Below are positions 8,187-17,799 of a stretch of 64,000 nt of DNA, piece by piece (the first letter of the stretch is position 1; the number at the start of each line of letters is the position of its first letter). Position numbers and translations under genes: made by a program. Under the pieces are notes generated by a model that ran no database searches, had not been told where the DNA came from, and saw only the letters and a list, made by a program, of their open reading frames with translations. The stretch is from Rhodopirellula bahusiensis (GTDB lineage Bacteria > Planctomycetota > Planctomycetia > Pirellulales > Pirellulaceae). The DNA lies in the NCBI RefSeq assembly GCF_002727185.1, contig NZ_NIZW01000020.1, forward strand, positions 1 through 64,000. The letters are read 5' to 3'.

Positions 8187-9725
8187 CTAGCGAGTGGAGG
8201 TGAGCGACTCGCCGGGTGTGACGATCGACTCGTGAAACATCTGCAGCTCTTTCTCGAGTTGCTGATTGCTTCGATAAAGCTTCACCAAACGCTGGCGAGT
8301 CTCTTTCAATTCGCTGGCCAAACGTTCGTTGTACACTTCCAATGATTTGCGTTCGACTTCGGTCTGCTCGAAGTCCTGCTCCAACATCAGCTTCTCACCT
8401 TGACCTGCCGCGGTCATTTTCACGGTCGCATCAATCGCCCGCTGAAGCACTTCGTTCTCGTAGGTCAATTCCTGAGTCCGTGTGCTCAGTTCCGCCAAAC
8501 GCAAACGAATGCGTCGCAGGACAAACCGATAATCGTTGAGTGGTCGAATGTAATAGGTGTCGATCAGGCGAGCGACGTCCAAGTCGATCAACTCATCAGC
8601 AGCTTCTTCTTGAACGATCAACAAATCATCTTTGGCGAATTTGACTTTGCCGGAATCACCGTGCTGCAAACGGCTGTCCACCGCTCGCCCGCTGCCATCG
8701 AAGAACCCTCCGTCGAGAGCACCGCGTTGGTCGGGACTGTCGACGGTGATTTCATGATTCTTCGTGAATTCAATTTTGACCCACTTGCTCAGTGGCTCGT
8801 CATCCGGAAGCGAACGTGTTCCATCGCGTAGGTACTCCGCTCGCGACTGGGCCGAGATCGGGTTACTCAGCAAACGGTTGACCAGCTCGTCATCGATCCG
8901 GCCGAACACATTGTTGTCGTCTTCCACGCTTCCTTCGGCAATGAATGGCTCGTGCCCATCCAGCGGCAGCAATTCATAAACCGACCAACTGACCGCTTGG
9001 CGACTCTCGATCGCCTGGCGTTGCTGCGGCAACAAAGGAGCCGTTGGCTGCACAGTCACTTGAGTCGGTGAGGTCGCGGTCACGCGATATTCGCCGAGAT
9101 AGAAGATCGGGACAGGAACTTCCAAGTTGGGCTGCGGCCCTTCGGCGAAACCGTAAACGACGAGGCCTTCTGGAATCAGCGGCAGGGGTGCCGCTTCGGC
9201 TGCCGCGTCATCTGCTGGTTCCGGAGGCAACCCATCGACGGGGACTTCTGGTTGGGGGTTCGTTAGGACGATTTGGCCAATGTTGTCAAAATTCGCGTTC
9301 GTGAGACGCAGTCCACGCCAGCGTCGACCGGCTTCGGTCCCCAATTTGGCCAACTTCTGGGCCATTGGCAGGACGCCTTCACCGGACAAAGGGTCGTTTG
9401 GATCGCCATAACGCAGTTCCAGCTGCTCGGCTTCCACCAACGCGAGCCTGGCTTCCAAATCCTCTTTGACCTTGTGCCATTCGGAGCGACTTTTTAGGGC
9501 TCCAGCAACGGGAAACACGAAAATCACGGCCAAAATCGTCGTGATGACGACCGGAGTGATCTGATACCACCGCCAGTGAGGTGCCGCTTTCCAAACCAAA
9601 ATGGCCTGGGCGATCACGACGACAATCAGAACGAGAAGAAGTACGTACTGCATCAGAGAGATAGATAGAGAAGCGGCAGAACTACCAAAGATGGATCCTT
9701 GACCGGCTAGCTTAATCCAGTCCAC
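8187..9725 (-). CDS. Membrane-anchored coiled-coil protein of unknown function
   Basis: I do not recognise a family. The 512-residue protein has two N-terminal membrane segments (residues ~25-45 and ~56-76, for example YVLLLVLIVVVIAQAILVW). The central domain, ~100-370, contains a Pro/Ala-rich acidic stretch. The C-terminal part (~390-505) is predicted coiled coil, rich in Glu, Leu, Arg and Gln (ELSTRTQELTYENEVLQRAI). The start is uncertain: GTG at 9725 has no clear ribosome-binding site, and an ATG at 9653 just before the first membrane segment would give a 488-residue protein that still begins with the helix. It ends convergent to folD with hairpins in between. A structural role at the membrane is only a guess. 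Confidence 0.75.
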   Translation of the reverse strand: MDWIKLAGQGSIFGSSAASLSISLMQYVLLLVLIVVVIAQAILVWKAAPHWRWYQITPVVITTILAVIFVFPVAGALKSRSEWHKVKEDLEARLALVEAEQLELRYGDPNDPLSGEGVLPMAQKLAKLGTEAGRRWRGLRLTNANFDNIGQIVLTNPQPEVPVDGLPPEPADDAAAEAAPLPLIPEGLVVYGFAEGPQPNLEVPVPIFYLGEYRVTATSPTQVTVQPTAPLLPQQRQAIESRQAVSWSVYELLPLDGHEPFIAEGSVEDDNNVFGRIDDELVNRLLSNPISAQSRAEYLRDGTRSLPDDEPLSKWVKIEFTKNHEITVDSPDQRGALDGGFFDGSGRAVDSRLQHGDSGKVKFAKDDLLIVQEEAADELIDLDVARLIDTYYIRPLNDYRFVLRRIRLRLAELSTRTQELTYENEVLQRAIDATVKMTAAGQGEKLMLEQDFEQTEVERKSLEVYNERLASELKETRQRLVKLYRSNQQLEKELQMFHESIVTPGESLTSTR

Positions 9726-9974
9726 CGCCGGCTTGGAGAATTTTCATCAAGTTTTCCGTTCCGGTCGTCCACAACGATCCCTGGGACCGGCCGATCGGCA
9801 CAACCGGAACATCCCTCACGACGGGGCGCCGATTGAGCCGGTTCGAGCGGTTTGCACCGACTTGCCGGTCAAGCCGGTCGCCCAGATCGTCCGAAATGAT
9901 CCTGTGAACACGTCAGGACCGATCTAGAGACGTGTACCGAACATCCAGGTCTTCGAAGGCGATCGAACGTGACC

Positions 9975-12722
9975 ATGCGAAAAACACTGTCCATTTGGCT
10001 ACTAACCGGAACCGTGCTGTTGCCAGCCGCGATGGGGTGCAACCGCACGCACTATCGCAAACAGGCCGACAATGAAGCCTACGCGTTGATGGACGAGAAA
10101 GCCTCGCACGTATCACGCCCGGTCAACGCGCCGTTGCGGATCGAGCTGGACCGTCGCAGTCGAATGTTCAACCCATTCGACCTCGACTTCCAACCAATGC
10201 CGTTGGATGACCCAGCCTCGAATCGATACATGCAGTGTGTCGATGGCCGCCGTGGCTACCCAATGTGGGAAGCCAATGGACTGACCAACGCTGCCGAAAG
10301 CCCGGATTGGTGGCAGTTCTTGCCGCTCAATGATGACGGCATCCTCGAACTCAACTCAGAGAACGCCGTCAAAATTGCGTTGCTGCATTCCCCCGACTAC
10401 CAGCGACAAATGGAACAGTTGTACCTGTCCGCGTTGGATGTCTCGAGCCAACGGTTCCAGTTCGACACCCAATACTTCGCCGGTGCCGGAGCTTCGTTCA
10501 GCCAGAGCGATCAACGCTTCGGAGCCACTCGCGATTCTGACTCGGTCACCAGTGTTGGCGGCGACGTCGCGCTGAGCCGTCAATTCGCGACCGGAGCCAA
10601 CTTGCTGGTCAACTTTGCCAATGAAGTTGTCTGGAACCTGAACGGTCCCGACACGCGAACGACTTCCACTGTGCTCGACTTCACGTTGTTGCAACCGTTG
10701 CTGCGAGGTGCCGGTCGCGATCGCATCATGGAATTGCTGACGCTATCCGAGCGTCGACTGCTCGCCAACGTTCGCAACTTTGAACGATTCCGTCGAGGTT
10801 TCTACTTGGACATCGTCACCGGCCGAAACAACGACAGCAGTGTCAGTCGTTCCGGCGGCACGTTCTCGGCCAACACCGGTGCCTTCACCGGGTTCGACTC
10901 TGGGTTCGCCAACCTTGGTGGTGGCGGAGGGACCGGCGTTCCTCAAGCTGGCGGCTTCATCGGTTTGCTCCAGGACCAACTGCAAATCCGCAACTTGGAG
11001 GAGAACATCGCTCGACTGGGCGAGAACCTGGTCATTCTCGACAACACATTGATTGAATTGTTGACCACCATTCCCGATGACCCCGAAGCCATCATTCGTC
11101 AGCGTCTGCAAATTGCACAAGCGAGATCGGCATTGCTTAGCTCGCAGAGCTCGTTGGTCTCGCGCCGCGTTGGCTATCAAAACTCCGTCGACTCGTTCCT
11201 TCGTGACCTTGGGTTGCCACCATACATCTGCGTCGAGATCAACGACCCGATGTTGGAACGTTTCGAACTGATTGACCGCACGCTCCGAAATCGCCGCGAA
11301 GAATTGATCGAAGTGCGATTGGCCGTCGGTGAAATCAACATTGGACTGCTGGAATCAAGCGAGAGCTCACTGAACCCAGAAACGGGGCTCCCGGAATCCA
11401 AACTCACTTGGGACGACAACACGATTCAATTGATCGAACAACTCCGATCCTCCGTCGAACCGCTGTCCAAGTTCACGGAAGACTTGATCAGCGAAGACTT
11501 GCCTCGCGTCGAGGCCGACCTTCAGAAGTTGTCCGAGCTGATTCCGGAACGCAAAAACCAAACCGATTCTTTGCTGCAACTGTACCGCGAAGAACAAGCG
11601 ACCGTGTGTTCGCTGTTGGGCATCGAAACAGTTGACGAATCCATCTTCGACTTGGACCCGGTGCTCGAACTTGGCGAAGAACTCGATTCGCAGTTCTCCG
11701 AAATCGCGAGTCGACTCGACGCTTACAAAGTCGCTGTCAAGCAACTCAACGATCGGATCGATGTCTTCTTGGAAACCGGTCCGCAATCCGAAAACCGAGT
11801 CGAAATTGCTGCCCAGGTTCGCGGCGAAGTGATTCTGGCCAGCCAAGACTTGTTGGCAAACTTGGGTGAAGACGTCCTAGCGTTGCAACTGATTCAAGCA
11901 CGTGCCCGTGTGGAATCACTGTTGTTGCCCGAAGTGGAAATCAACCCAGCCGAAGCACTGCAAATCGCTCGTGTGAACCGCCGTGACTGGGCCAACGCCC
12001 GAGCCGCGTTGGTGGACACCTATCGTCGGATCGAGTTCTTCGCCGACGACTTGGAAAGCGATTTGGACTTGGTCGTTTCGGGTGGGGTCAGCCGTGCTGC
12101 GGTGACGGATCTTCCCAACAACGACAACACCAGTCTTCGGATTGGACTTCGCTGGGACGCCCCGATCACTCGCCTGCAGGAACGCAACACCTACCGTCAA
12201 GCGTTGATCGAATACGAACAAGCCAAGCGGTCGTACTACAACTTCGAAGACAGCGTGTGGCAGGGCCTTCGCTCAAGCATTCGCCAGCTCCAAGCCAACC
12301 GGATTAACTTCGAACTGGGACGCCAATCAGTTCGCATCGCAGCAAACCAATTGGAACTCAACGAAGACATCCGGTCGTTCCGAGACGCTCGCGGATTGAA
12401 CAGCGGACCGACCGCGGCTCGCGATACGATCTCGGCACTGGGTGACTTGCTGGACTCGCAGAACTCGCTGCTGAACATCTTTGTGAACTTCGAAGTTGTT
12501 CGTCGCAGTCTCGATTTGGACCTCGGAACGATGGAGCTGACACCCGACGGACTCTGGATTGATCCAGGTCCCATCCAGCCGGAATACCTACTCGGATTGG
12601 TTGGAACATCCGAAGGCGGCTTGATCGATTGCGGTGTCACAACGTCCAACGCTCTGTGCCCGACGCCTGACTGTGGCATGCCACTGAAGGAACAACCCAA
12701 AGCACCGATCTTTGGCTTCTAA
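9975..12722 (+). CDS. Extra-long TolC-family outer-membrane efflux lipoprotein
   Basis: A 915-residue exported protein. The N-terminus is a lipoprotein signal with lipobox PAAMGC. The two TolC-type repeats are visible: the first from about residue 120 (NAVKIALLHSPDYQRQM), with strand segments and the family phrase LLQPLLRGAGRDR, and the second from about residue 655 (NPAEALQIARVNRRDWANAR) with LRIGLRWDAPITRLQERN. TolC proteins are usually near 450-500 residues. Here ~250-300 extra residues of Glu/Leu-rich helix (~390-640) separate the repeats, and a Gly-rich loop lies near 300-320. No inner-membrane pump or adaptor is adjacent. GTG two codons upstream is an alternative start. The likely role is export across the outer envelope; the substrate is unknown. 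Confidence 0.82.
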   Translation: MRKTLSIWLLTGTVLLPAAMGCNRTHYRKQADNEAYALMDEKASHVSRPVNAPLRIELDRRSRMFNPFDLDFQPMPLDDPASNRYMQCVDGRRGYPMWEANGLTNAAESPDWWQFLPLNDDGILELNSENAVKIALLHSPDYQRQMEQLYLSALDVSSQRFQFDTQYFAGAGASFSQSDQRFGATRDSDSVTSVGGDVALSRQFATGANLLVNFANEVVWNLNGPDTRTTSTVLDFTLLQPLLRGAGRDRIMELLTLSERRLLANVRNFERFRRGFYLDIVTGRNNDSSVSRSGGTFSANTGAFTGFDSGFANLGGGGGTGVPQAGGFIGLLQDQLQIRNLEENIARLGENLVILDNTLIELLTTIPDDPEAIIRQRLQIAQARSALLSSQSSLVSRRVGYQNSVDSFLRDLGLPPYICVEINDPMLERFELIDRTLRNRREELIEVRLAVGEINIGLLESSESSLNPETGLPESKLTWDDNTIQLIEQLRSSVEPLSKFTEDLISEDLPRVEADLQKLSELIPERKNQTDSLLQLYREEQATVCSLLGIETVDESIFDLDPVLELGEELDSQFSEIASRLDAYKVAVKQLNDRIDVFLETGPQSENRVEIAAQVRGEVILASQDLLANLGEDVLALQLIQARARVESLLLPEVEINPAEALQIARVNRRDWANARAALVDTYRRIEFFADDLESDLDLVVSGGVSRAAVTDLPNNDNTSLRIGLRWDAPITRLQERNTYRQALIEYEQAKRSYYNFEDSVWQGLRSSIRQLQANRINFELGRQSVRIAANQLELNEDIRSFRDARGLNSGPTAARDTISALGDLLDSQNSLLNIFVNFEVVRRSLDLDLGTMELTPDGLWIDPGPIQPEYLLGLVGTSEGGLIDCGVTTSNALCPTPDCGMPLKEQPKAPIFGF

Positions 12723-12752
12723 CCAAAGATCGGAGAGGCGTCTTGATCCAAC

Positions 12753-12772
12753 GAGCTGATCTGGATCAGCTC
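12753..12772. terminator. Hairpin between convergent genes
   Basis: GAGCTGATC-TG-GATCAGCTC forms a 9-bp perfect inverted repeat that touches the stop codon of the minus-strand gene. There is no T-run on either side, so terminator function is doubtful. Confidence 0.3.
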
Positions 12773-13943
12773 ATTTGGCTTCGTCGCCATAAAGCTTGGG
12801 ATAATCCTCAGCGACTTGGCGACGCAGCTCAGGACGAGCCTTCAAAGCCGAGTTGACTTTGCGAACCATCTTGGGATTGTCCATTCCGCCCAACACGTGG
12901 TCGGTCGGCATGATTTCGCTGTCCCAACCGGCCAGCTCTGACGGAAGCACGTTGTCTCGGTACAGAGCGCCGGTGGTGAATGGAGTTGGGACAAACGATC
13001 CCACAACGCTCATGTCCAAGTCTGCGTTGATCTGGTCTTCCATTCCGAGTGCCCACAAGCAAGCGTTCGCGAAACAGCGACGAGTGTCTTCGTCGAGCAA
13101 GTCCTCCGATGCTCCGTACGAGAAGTAAGCAACTCGTGCGTCCTTCTTGTCACCCGAGGGTGCAACGTAGTGATCGCGGGTCCAACCAGCAGACACTTTC
13201 GGTTTGTCAGTGTTGACGTCGTCGCTTGGTTCAAATGTGTTAAGCACCTGGACCTCCACCAACGGCGTGGCTCCGGTCGGCGGTTGTGACTTGTACGCTC
13301 CGCTGTAGCCGTGCATTGATCCAACGCCGGTCATGATCGGATGATCGGTTGCGGATTCCACCGCCTTGATCCGGCTGCTCGAACTGTGGTTGCCACCGTA
13401 ATGACTTTGCCCACGTTTCGCGTGCCATGTGTTGCCAAAGACCTGTTCGCCCAAACCGCCAAGGTAGTCGTCACCTTCATAATTGAAGTTCAGTTTCGCC
13501 CACTTTCCCTTTTGGCCGTTGAAACAGTGAGTCGACGTCCGAGCGCCGACAACCGGACCACCTCGTTCGAAGTAGTCCACCAACAAGTCGACTTGTTCGT
13601 CGGGCAGTCGCATGAAACGGGTGAAGAAGAACAGCAGGTCTGCATCCTTCAAAGCTTCCATGCCCGGCACGGGTGAGTCGCCGGCTTTGATCTCGCCGTC
13701 CTCGTTGATCCCGAACAAAACCGTGCAGCGGAAACCGTGATGCTTCGCCAGAATTTTCGCGAGCGCCGGGCAAGCCTGCTCCGATCGGTACTCGTGATCG
13801 TTCGCAACAAACACGATGTGTTTGCCTTTACCGATGCCTTCGCCACCCTCGTAAACCAACGGAGCACTGTCGGGCTCAGCGGCAAAAGCGGCAAGTGGAA
13901 ACGCGACAGCAGAAAGTAAAACCAGTGAGAGCCAAGTCTTCAT
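12771..13943 (-). CDS. Secreted ThuA-like domain protein
   Basis: A 390-residue protein with a clear signal peptide (MKTWLSLVLLSAVAFPLAAFAA). The rest matches the ThuA-like fold, a class I glutamine-amidotransferase-like Rossmann fold. Visible marks are HIVFVANDHEYRSEQACPALAKIL, the strand-turn DADLLFFFTRFMRLPDEQVD, and GGPVVGARTSTHCF followed by an aromatic region with repeated His and Gly. Such proteins are abundant in planctomycetes, often near sulfatases and Gfo/Idh oxidoreductases, and are thought to act in sugar metabolism, but the reaction is unproven. The C-terminal ~60 residues (METDHVLGG region) lie beyond the fold. It diverges from the sulfatase at 14417. Confidence 0.82.
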   Translation of the reverse strand: MKTWLSLVLLSAVAFPLAAFAAEPDSAPLVYEGGEGIGKGKHIVFVANDHEYRSEQACPALAKILAKHHGFRCTVLFGINEDGEIKAGDSPVPGMEALKDADLLFFFTRFMRLPDEQVDLLVDYFERGGPVVGARTSTHCFNGQKGKWAKLNFNYEGDDYLGGLGEQVFGNTWHAKRGQSHYGGNHSSSSRIKAVESATDHPIMTGVGSMHGYSGAYKSQPPTGATPLVEVQVLNTFEPSDDVNTDKPKVSAGWTRDHYVAPSGDKKDARVAYFSYGASEDLLDEDTRRCFANACLWALGMEDQINADLDMSVVGSFVPTPFTTGALYRDNVLPSELAGWDSEIMPTDHVLGGMDNPKMVRKVNSALKARPELRRQVAEDYPKLYGDEAK

Positions 13944-14416
13944 AGATCAACGGGGATATCGAGGTGGGATGGATGGGAGGTCGATTCGCGAACGCTACCG
14001 ATCAAACAAAAAAGATGACCGGCGATCTTGATGCATCGCGAGTGCTACTGAATTTAGTCCATCTTCATCCCGATCGCGTGACGATCCACGCCGCTTTCCA
14101 CAAAACAAGCCAACATCAATTCCTTTGCCGCATTTCCATAGGTTTGTGTCGCACGAGCAATTCACGTGAATCGCCAATCGCATGGTCCACCCAATCGTTT
14201 TAATGAACGGACGCGAACCCTCGACGAGCCATCTGAAAGCGTTCCTGAATCGGCTCTCCGCCTCATCACTTCTATAGACCGATCCACTCACGATTCGTAC
14301 CAAATCAAGCTTTGATGACGCCTCAACGGTCAATCGACTAGTGCCTGCAGTTGGGGACGCGAGTACAATGTTGCGTCTGATCCCCACCTCCATCCCTCAC
14401 CCAACCGAACTGCACC
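13944..14416. other. Intergenic region of the ThuA / sulfatase divergent pair
   Basis: No gene is seen in these 473 bp. It holds a perfect 12-bp palindrome ATTCACGTGAAT at 14160-14171, a possible operator, and a TACAAT hexamer about 50 bp before the sulfatase start with no good -35 box. tRNA-like or riboswitch-like structure was looked for and not found. Confidence 0.5.
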
Positions 14417-16006
14417 ATGCCGTCGAATCTCACGAAGGCCAGTTGGCTTTCCCGCGGTCTTTCACCGCGTTTTTTGTTCCCACTCGTCCTTGTTCTCGCT
14501 TGCATCGCAGCCCCGATTTCGGTGGCGTCAGCGGCTGATACCGAGCGTCCCAATGTGGTGATCGTGATGGCCGATGACCTCGGCTACGGCGACATCGGTT
14601 GCTACGGAGCCAAGGGACTCAAAACGCCAAACATCGATCGCATGGCTTCCGAAGGCTGCCGCTTCACCAGCGGTTATTGCTCGGCGTCGACTTGCACGCC
14701 AACCCGTTACTCGTTCCTCACCGGTTCCTACGCGTTTCGTTTTCCCGGAACCGGAATCGCGCCACCGAACAGCCCCGCGTTGATTCCCGCTGGAACCACG
14801 ACAACGGCCAGCCTGCTTCAAGAGGCTGGCTACAAGACCGCGGTCATCGGCAAGTGGCACCTGGGCTTGGGTGAAAAAAACGAAGGCCCGGACTGGAACG
14901 GCGATCTGAAACCAGGTCCTTTGGAAATCGGTTTTGATCACTGCATCCTGCTGCCAACCACGAACGACCGCGTGCCGCAGGTTTACGTCAACAATCACAA
15001 TGTCGAAAACTTGGATCCCGCGGACCCACTGTGGGTCGGCAACAAGAAGCCGTCAAAAGATCACCCGACCGGGATCACCCATCGCGACACATTGAAGATG
15101 GATTGGACGCACGGTCACAACTCCACAATCCACAACGGCATCAGCCGCATCGGGTTCTACACGGGAGGCCACGCCGCCCGGTTCCGCGATGAAGATTTAT
15201 CGGACCGCTGGGTCGCAGAATCCAAACGCTGGATCACTGAGAACAAAGACGAACCGTTCTTCCTCTTCTTCGCATCGCACGACTTGCACGTTCCTCGTGT
15301 GGTTCATGAACGTTTCCAAGGCAGCACCGCACTCGGGCCTCGCGGCGACGCCATCGCGGAACTGGATTGGTGCGTTGGCGAACTGATGAAATCGCTCGAG
15401 GAAAACGGACTGACAGAAAAAACCATGCTCGTCTTCTGCAGTGACAACGGTCCGGTCTTGGATGATGGCTACGCGGACGACGCCAATGAGAAACTTGGCA
15501 ACCATGATCCCAACGGGCCTTATCAAGGCGGCAAGTACACGGTTTACGAAGGCGGAACGCGAACGCCATTCATCACCCGGATGCCCGGCACGATTCCTGT
15601 TGGTGTCAACGACGAAATGGTTTGCACGATCGACTTCGCCGCCAGCCTCGCCGCCATGGTCGGGACAGAACTTCCAAATGACGCTTGCCTGGATAGCCAC
15701 AACATGCTCGGAGTGCTGATGAACCAATCCGGTGCAACCGGCCGTGAACACCTGGTTCAACAAGACAACGGAAAGCTCGGCAACTACGGCTATCGCGTTG
15801 GCGATTGGAAACTTGTCCGGCATGACCACAAGAAGTCGTACAACTTCGATCTGTCGATGACACGAAAAGAGGTCCCACAATTCGAGCTTTACAACCTTGA
15901 CTCAGATCCGGCCGAACAGAATGATTTGAGTCAGAGCGAACCCGAACGAGCGAAGCAAATGCAACAGGAACTTCAAAAGCTCCTCGATGCCGGCCGCAGT
16001 CGCTAA
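14417..16006 (+). CDS. Secreted arylsulfatase-type sulfatase
   Basis: A 529-residue exported sulfatase expected to hydrolyse sulfate esters, in this group probably of sulfated algal polysaccharides. A signal peptide ends near ASAA (residue 40). Metal ligands are in MADDLGYGD (D53, D54). The formylglycine motif is C93-T-P-T-R97, the Cys-type sulfatase signature. Further active-site marks are GKWHLG, the ASHDLHVPR region and CSDNGP with D and N ligands. The length is normal for the alkaline-phosphatase superfamily sulfatases. The substrate cannot be read from the sequence. No formylglycine-generating enzyme gene is adjacent. A strong terminator follows. Confidence 0.93.
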   Translation: MPSNLTKASWLSRGLSPRFLFPLVLVLACIAAPISVASAADTERPNVVIVMADDLGYGDIGCYGAKGLKTPNIDRMASEGCRFTSGYCSASTCTPTRYSFLTGSYAFRFPGTGIAPPNSPALIPAGTTTTASLLQEAGYKTAVIGKWHLGLGEKNEGPDWNGDLKPGPLEIGFDHCILLPTTNDRVPQVYVNNHNVENLDPADPLWVGNKKPSKDHPTGITHRDTLKMDWTHGHNSTIHNGISRIGFYTGGHAARFRDEDLSDRWVAESKRWITENKDEPFFLFFASHDLHVPRVVHERFQGSTALGPRGDAIAELDWCVGELMKSLEENGLTEKTMLVFCSDNGPVLDDGYADDANEKLGNHDPNGPYQGGKYTVYEGGTRTPFITRMPGTIPVGVNDEMVCTIDFAASLAAMVGTELPNDACLDSHNMLGVLMNQSGATGREHLVQQDNGKLGNYGYRVGDWKLVRHDHKKSYNFDLSMTRKEVPQFELYNLDSDPAEQNDLSQSEPERAKQMQQELQKLLDAGRSR

Positions 16007-16044
16007 GCCAGAGCCGCCGACGAAGGCCGCATTGTCCGAAATTG

Positions 16045-16086
16045 AAAAAGCCGCTCACTGGAATCATCCGGTGAGCGGTTTTTTTT
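16045..16086 (+). terminator. Intrinsic terminator after the sulfatase gene
   Basis: CCGCTCACTGG (16051-16061) pairs with CCGGTGAGCGG (16068-16078) with one G-U wobble and loop AATCAT, followed by eight Ts. An A-tract on the left (16045-16049) could serve the convergent epimerase gene on the other strand. Confidence 0.82.
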
Positions 16087-16114
16087 GTGAATCAAATTCA
16101 ATCGCGTTTGCAAA

Positions 16115-17170
16115 TCATGCGGTCGCGAGCTTGGACTCTTCGCTCGCAATCATCTGACGCAAGATCTCGTCCAGCGAAACGCGAATGTCCCAGTCCGGGT
16201 AGTCGCGTCGCAATTTGCTCAGGTCGCTGATGTAGCAAATGTGATCGCCTTTGCGATTGTCATCGCCCAACGTCCACTTCACTTTGTGGCCTGAGATGTC
16301 TTCGATCTTTTGAATGCATTCCAAAACGCTGGCCGCGTTGTCGCGTCCGCCACCAATGTTGTAAACCTCGCCCGGACGCGGGTTCTTTGAGAATGCTTCG
16401 AATGCTTTGACCACGTCGCTGCATTCGATTTGGTCGCGAACTTGTTTGCCTTTATAGCCAAAGATCGTGTAGGGCTTGCCCGTCACCGCGACGTGAACGA
16501 GGTAACTCAAAAAGCCGTGCAGCTCGACCCCACTGTGGCTGGCCCCTGTCAAACATCCGCCACGAAAGATGCCCGTTTTCAGACCGAAGTACTTGCCGTA
16601 CTCTTGCGCCAAAACATCTGCCGCGGTCTTCGACGCACCGAACAGCGAGTGCATGGTTTGGTCGATGCGGCACGATTCACTGATGCCGTCGTAGTCTTCT
16701 TCGCGAGCGTATTCCCAGCGAGTTTCCAACTCGTCGAGAGGCAGTTCGTTGGGTGCATCGCCGTACACTTTGTTCGTGCTCATGTGGCAGAACACGGCTT
16801 CGGGTGCATGCTGGCGAGTTCCTTCCAGCAGGTTCAACGTGCCGTTGGCGTTGACTTCGAAATCCAGAAACGGAATCGCCGCTGCTTTGTCATGCGAAGG
16901 TTGGGCCGCACAATGAACCACCAAATCCGGTGGTTCGTTTTTGAACAGGTCCAACACGCCGTCGCGATCACGAATGTCGAGTGAAACGGTTCGGAAGTTC
17001 GATGTTTCCTCTTCCAGTCGTGACTGGTTCCACTTGGTGCTGCCATCCGGGCCGAAGAAGGTGGCTCGCATGTCGTTGTCGATGCCGATGACTTCGTCAC
17101 CCAGGGCGTCCCAATGCCGCACCGCGGCCGAGCCGATTAGCCCACTGGAACCTGTCACAATCACACGCAT
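16115..17170 (-). CDS. NAD-dependent nucleotide-sugar epimerase, CDP-paratose 2-epimerase-like
   Basis: A 351-residue cytoplasmic short-chain dehydrogenase/reductase of the extended type. The NAD-binding motif is GSSGLIG (residues 7-13). STNKVYG (131-137) and FRGGCLTG, GKQVRDQIE and YNIGGG resemble CDP-paratose/tyvelose 2-epimerase homologues. Lysine K181 of the YxxxK pair is present, but the tyrosine position is Phe177 (F-G-A-S-K). The reaction is therefore uncertain; the enzyme may use another acid/base or a different chemistry. A possible minus-strand -10 TACAAT lies at 17221-17226, about 50 bp upstream of the start. Likely role: surface polysaccharide sugar synthesis. Confidence 0.85.
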   Translation of the reverse strand: MRVIVTGSSGLIGSAAVRHWDALGDEVIGIDNDMRATFFGPDGSTKWNQSRLEEETSNFRTVSLDIRDRDGVLDLFKNEPPDLVVHCAAQPSHDKAAAIPFLDFEVNANGTLNLLEGTRQHAPEAVFCHMSTNKVYGDAPNELPLDELETRWEYAREEDYDGISESCRIDQTMHSLFGASKTAADVLAQEYGKYFGLKTGIFRGGCLTGASHSGVELHGFLSYLVHVAVTGKPYTIFGYKGKQVRDQIECSDVVKAFEAFSKNPRPGEVYNIGGGRDNAASVLECIQKIEDISGHKVKWTLGDDNRKGDHICYISDLSKLRRDYPDWDIRVSLDEILRQMIASEESKLATA

Positions 17171-17343
17171 AGCACGTCAAACCTACCTAAAAACCAACAT
17201 CAAAAGAAAACGGCCGTCCGATTGTAATTCGCAATCGAAACACCAAAACCGCCGCGAATTTTTTTCACTAAAACGACATCGGGAGGAGGATTTCCGCCCC
17301 GGTGAGAGATCCAAACGCGTCGATCGAGCTTCATTCCAACGAA

Positions 17344-17613
17344 TCAGGCAGCCTGTTTCATGGCCGTCGGTGCAGCCGTCGGAGCGTTCGGGCGGATCAT
17401 CCGAGTCATCTCCAGAATCTCCTCGATCGCCAGGGCTTGCTCGGCGGCGGTTTGAGTCAAATCTAGAAACAGCACGCGTTTCCCACGGATTTCGCACCAA
17501 GTGCTGCCAGCCCCCTCCAATGGTTCACCTCGGATTTGAAACCCGTTCTGGCGAGCGATGCGGGTCATCCGTTTCAGGCGATCCAGCACGTTTTCTTCGT
17601 CAAACCGATTCAT
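17344..17613 (-). CDS. Small conserved-looking protein of unknown function
   Basis: An 89-residue soluble protein that I cannot assign to a family. It starts MNRFDEENVLDRLKRMTRIA and contains a compact core with WCEIRGKRVLFLDLTQTAAE, then a helical segment and a Pro/Ala tail. The amphipathic pattern and codon use look like real coding sequence. The open frame extends 41 residues upstream, but that part is low quality and would run into the divergent promoter region, so the internal ATG at 17613 is preferred. It diverges from the histidine kinase gene and precedes the epimerase gene on the same strand, with a 173-bp gap. Confidence 0.65.
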   Translation of the reverse strand: MNRFDEENVLDRLKRMTRIARQNGFQIRGEPLEGAGSTWCEIRGKRVLFLDLTQTAAEQALAIEEILEMTRMIRPNAPTAAPTAMKQAA

Positions 17614-17799
17614 TTCGAAGCCTTTGCACTCGCTGGAGACGGGCTTTTCGCCTGCGTGATTCAGGGCGAACAAGTCACCGGGGCAAACGAGCCGTGGAGG
17701 GTAAGGTTTGCGGGCCGGATAGCAGGGATTTATCAACCGTGTGGGTTGTTCCGATAGATCAAACAGCCACTCCCTTCCTGCTTGGATTCCAATTCAGCT

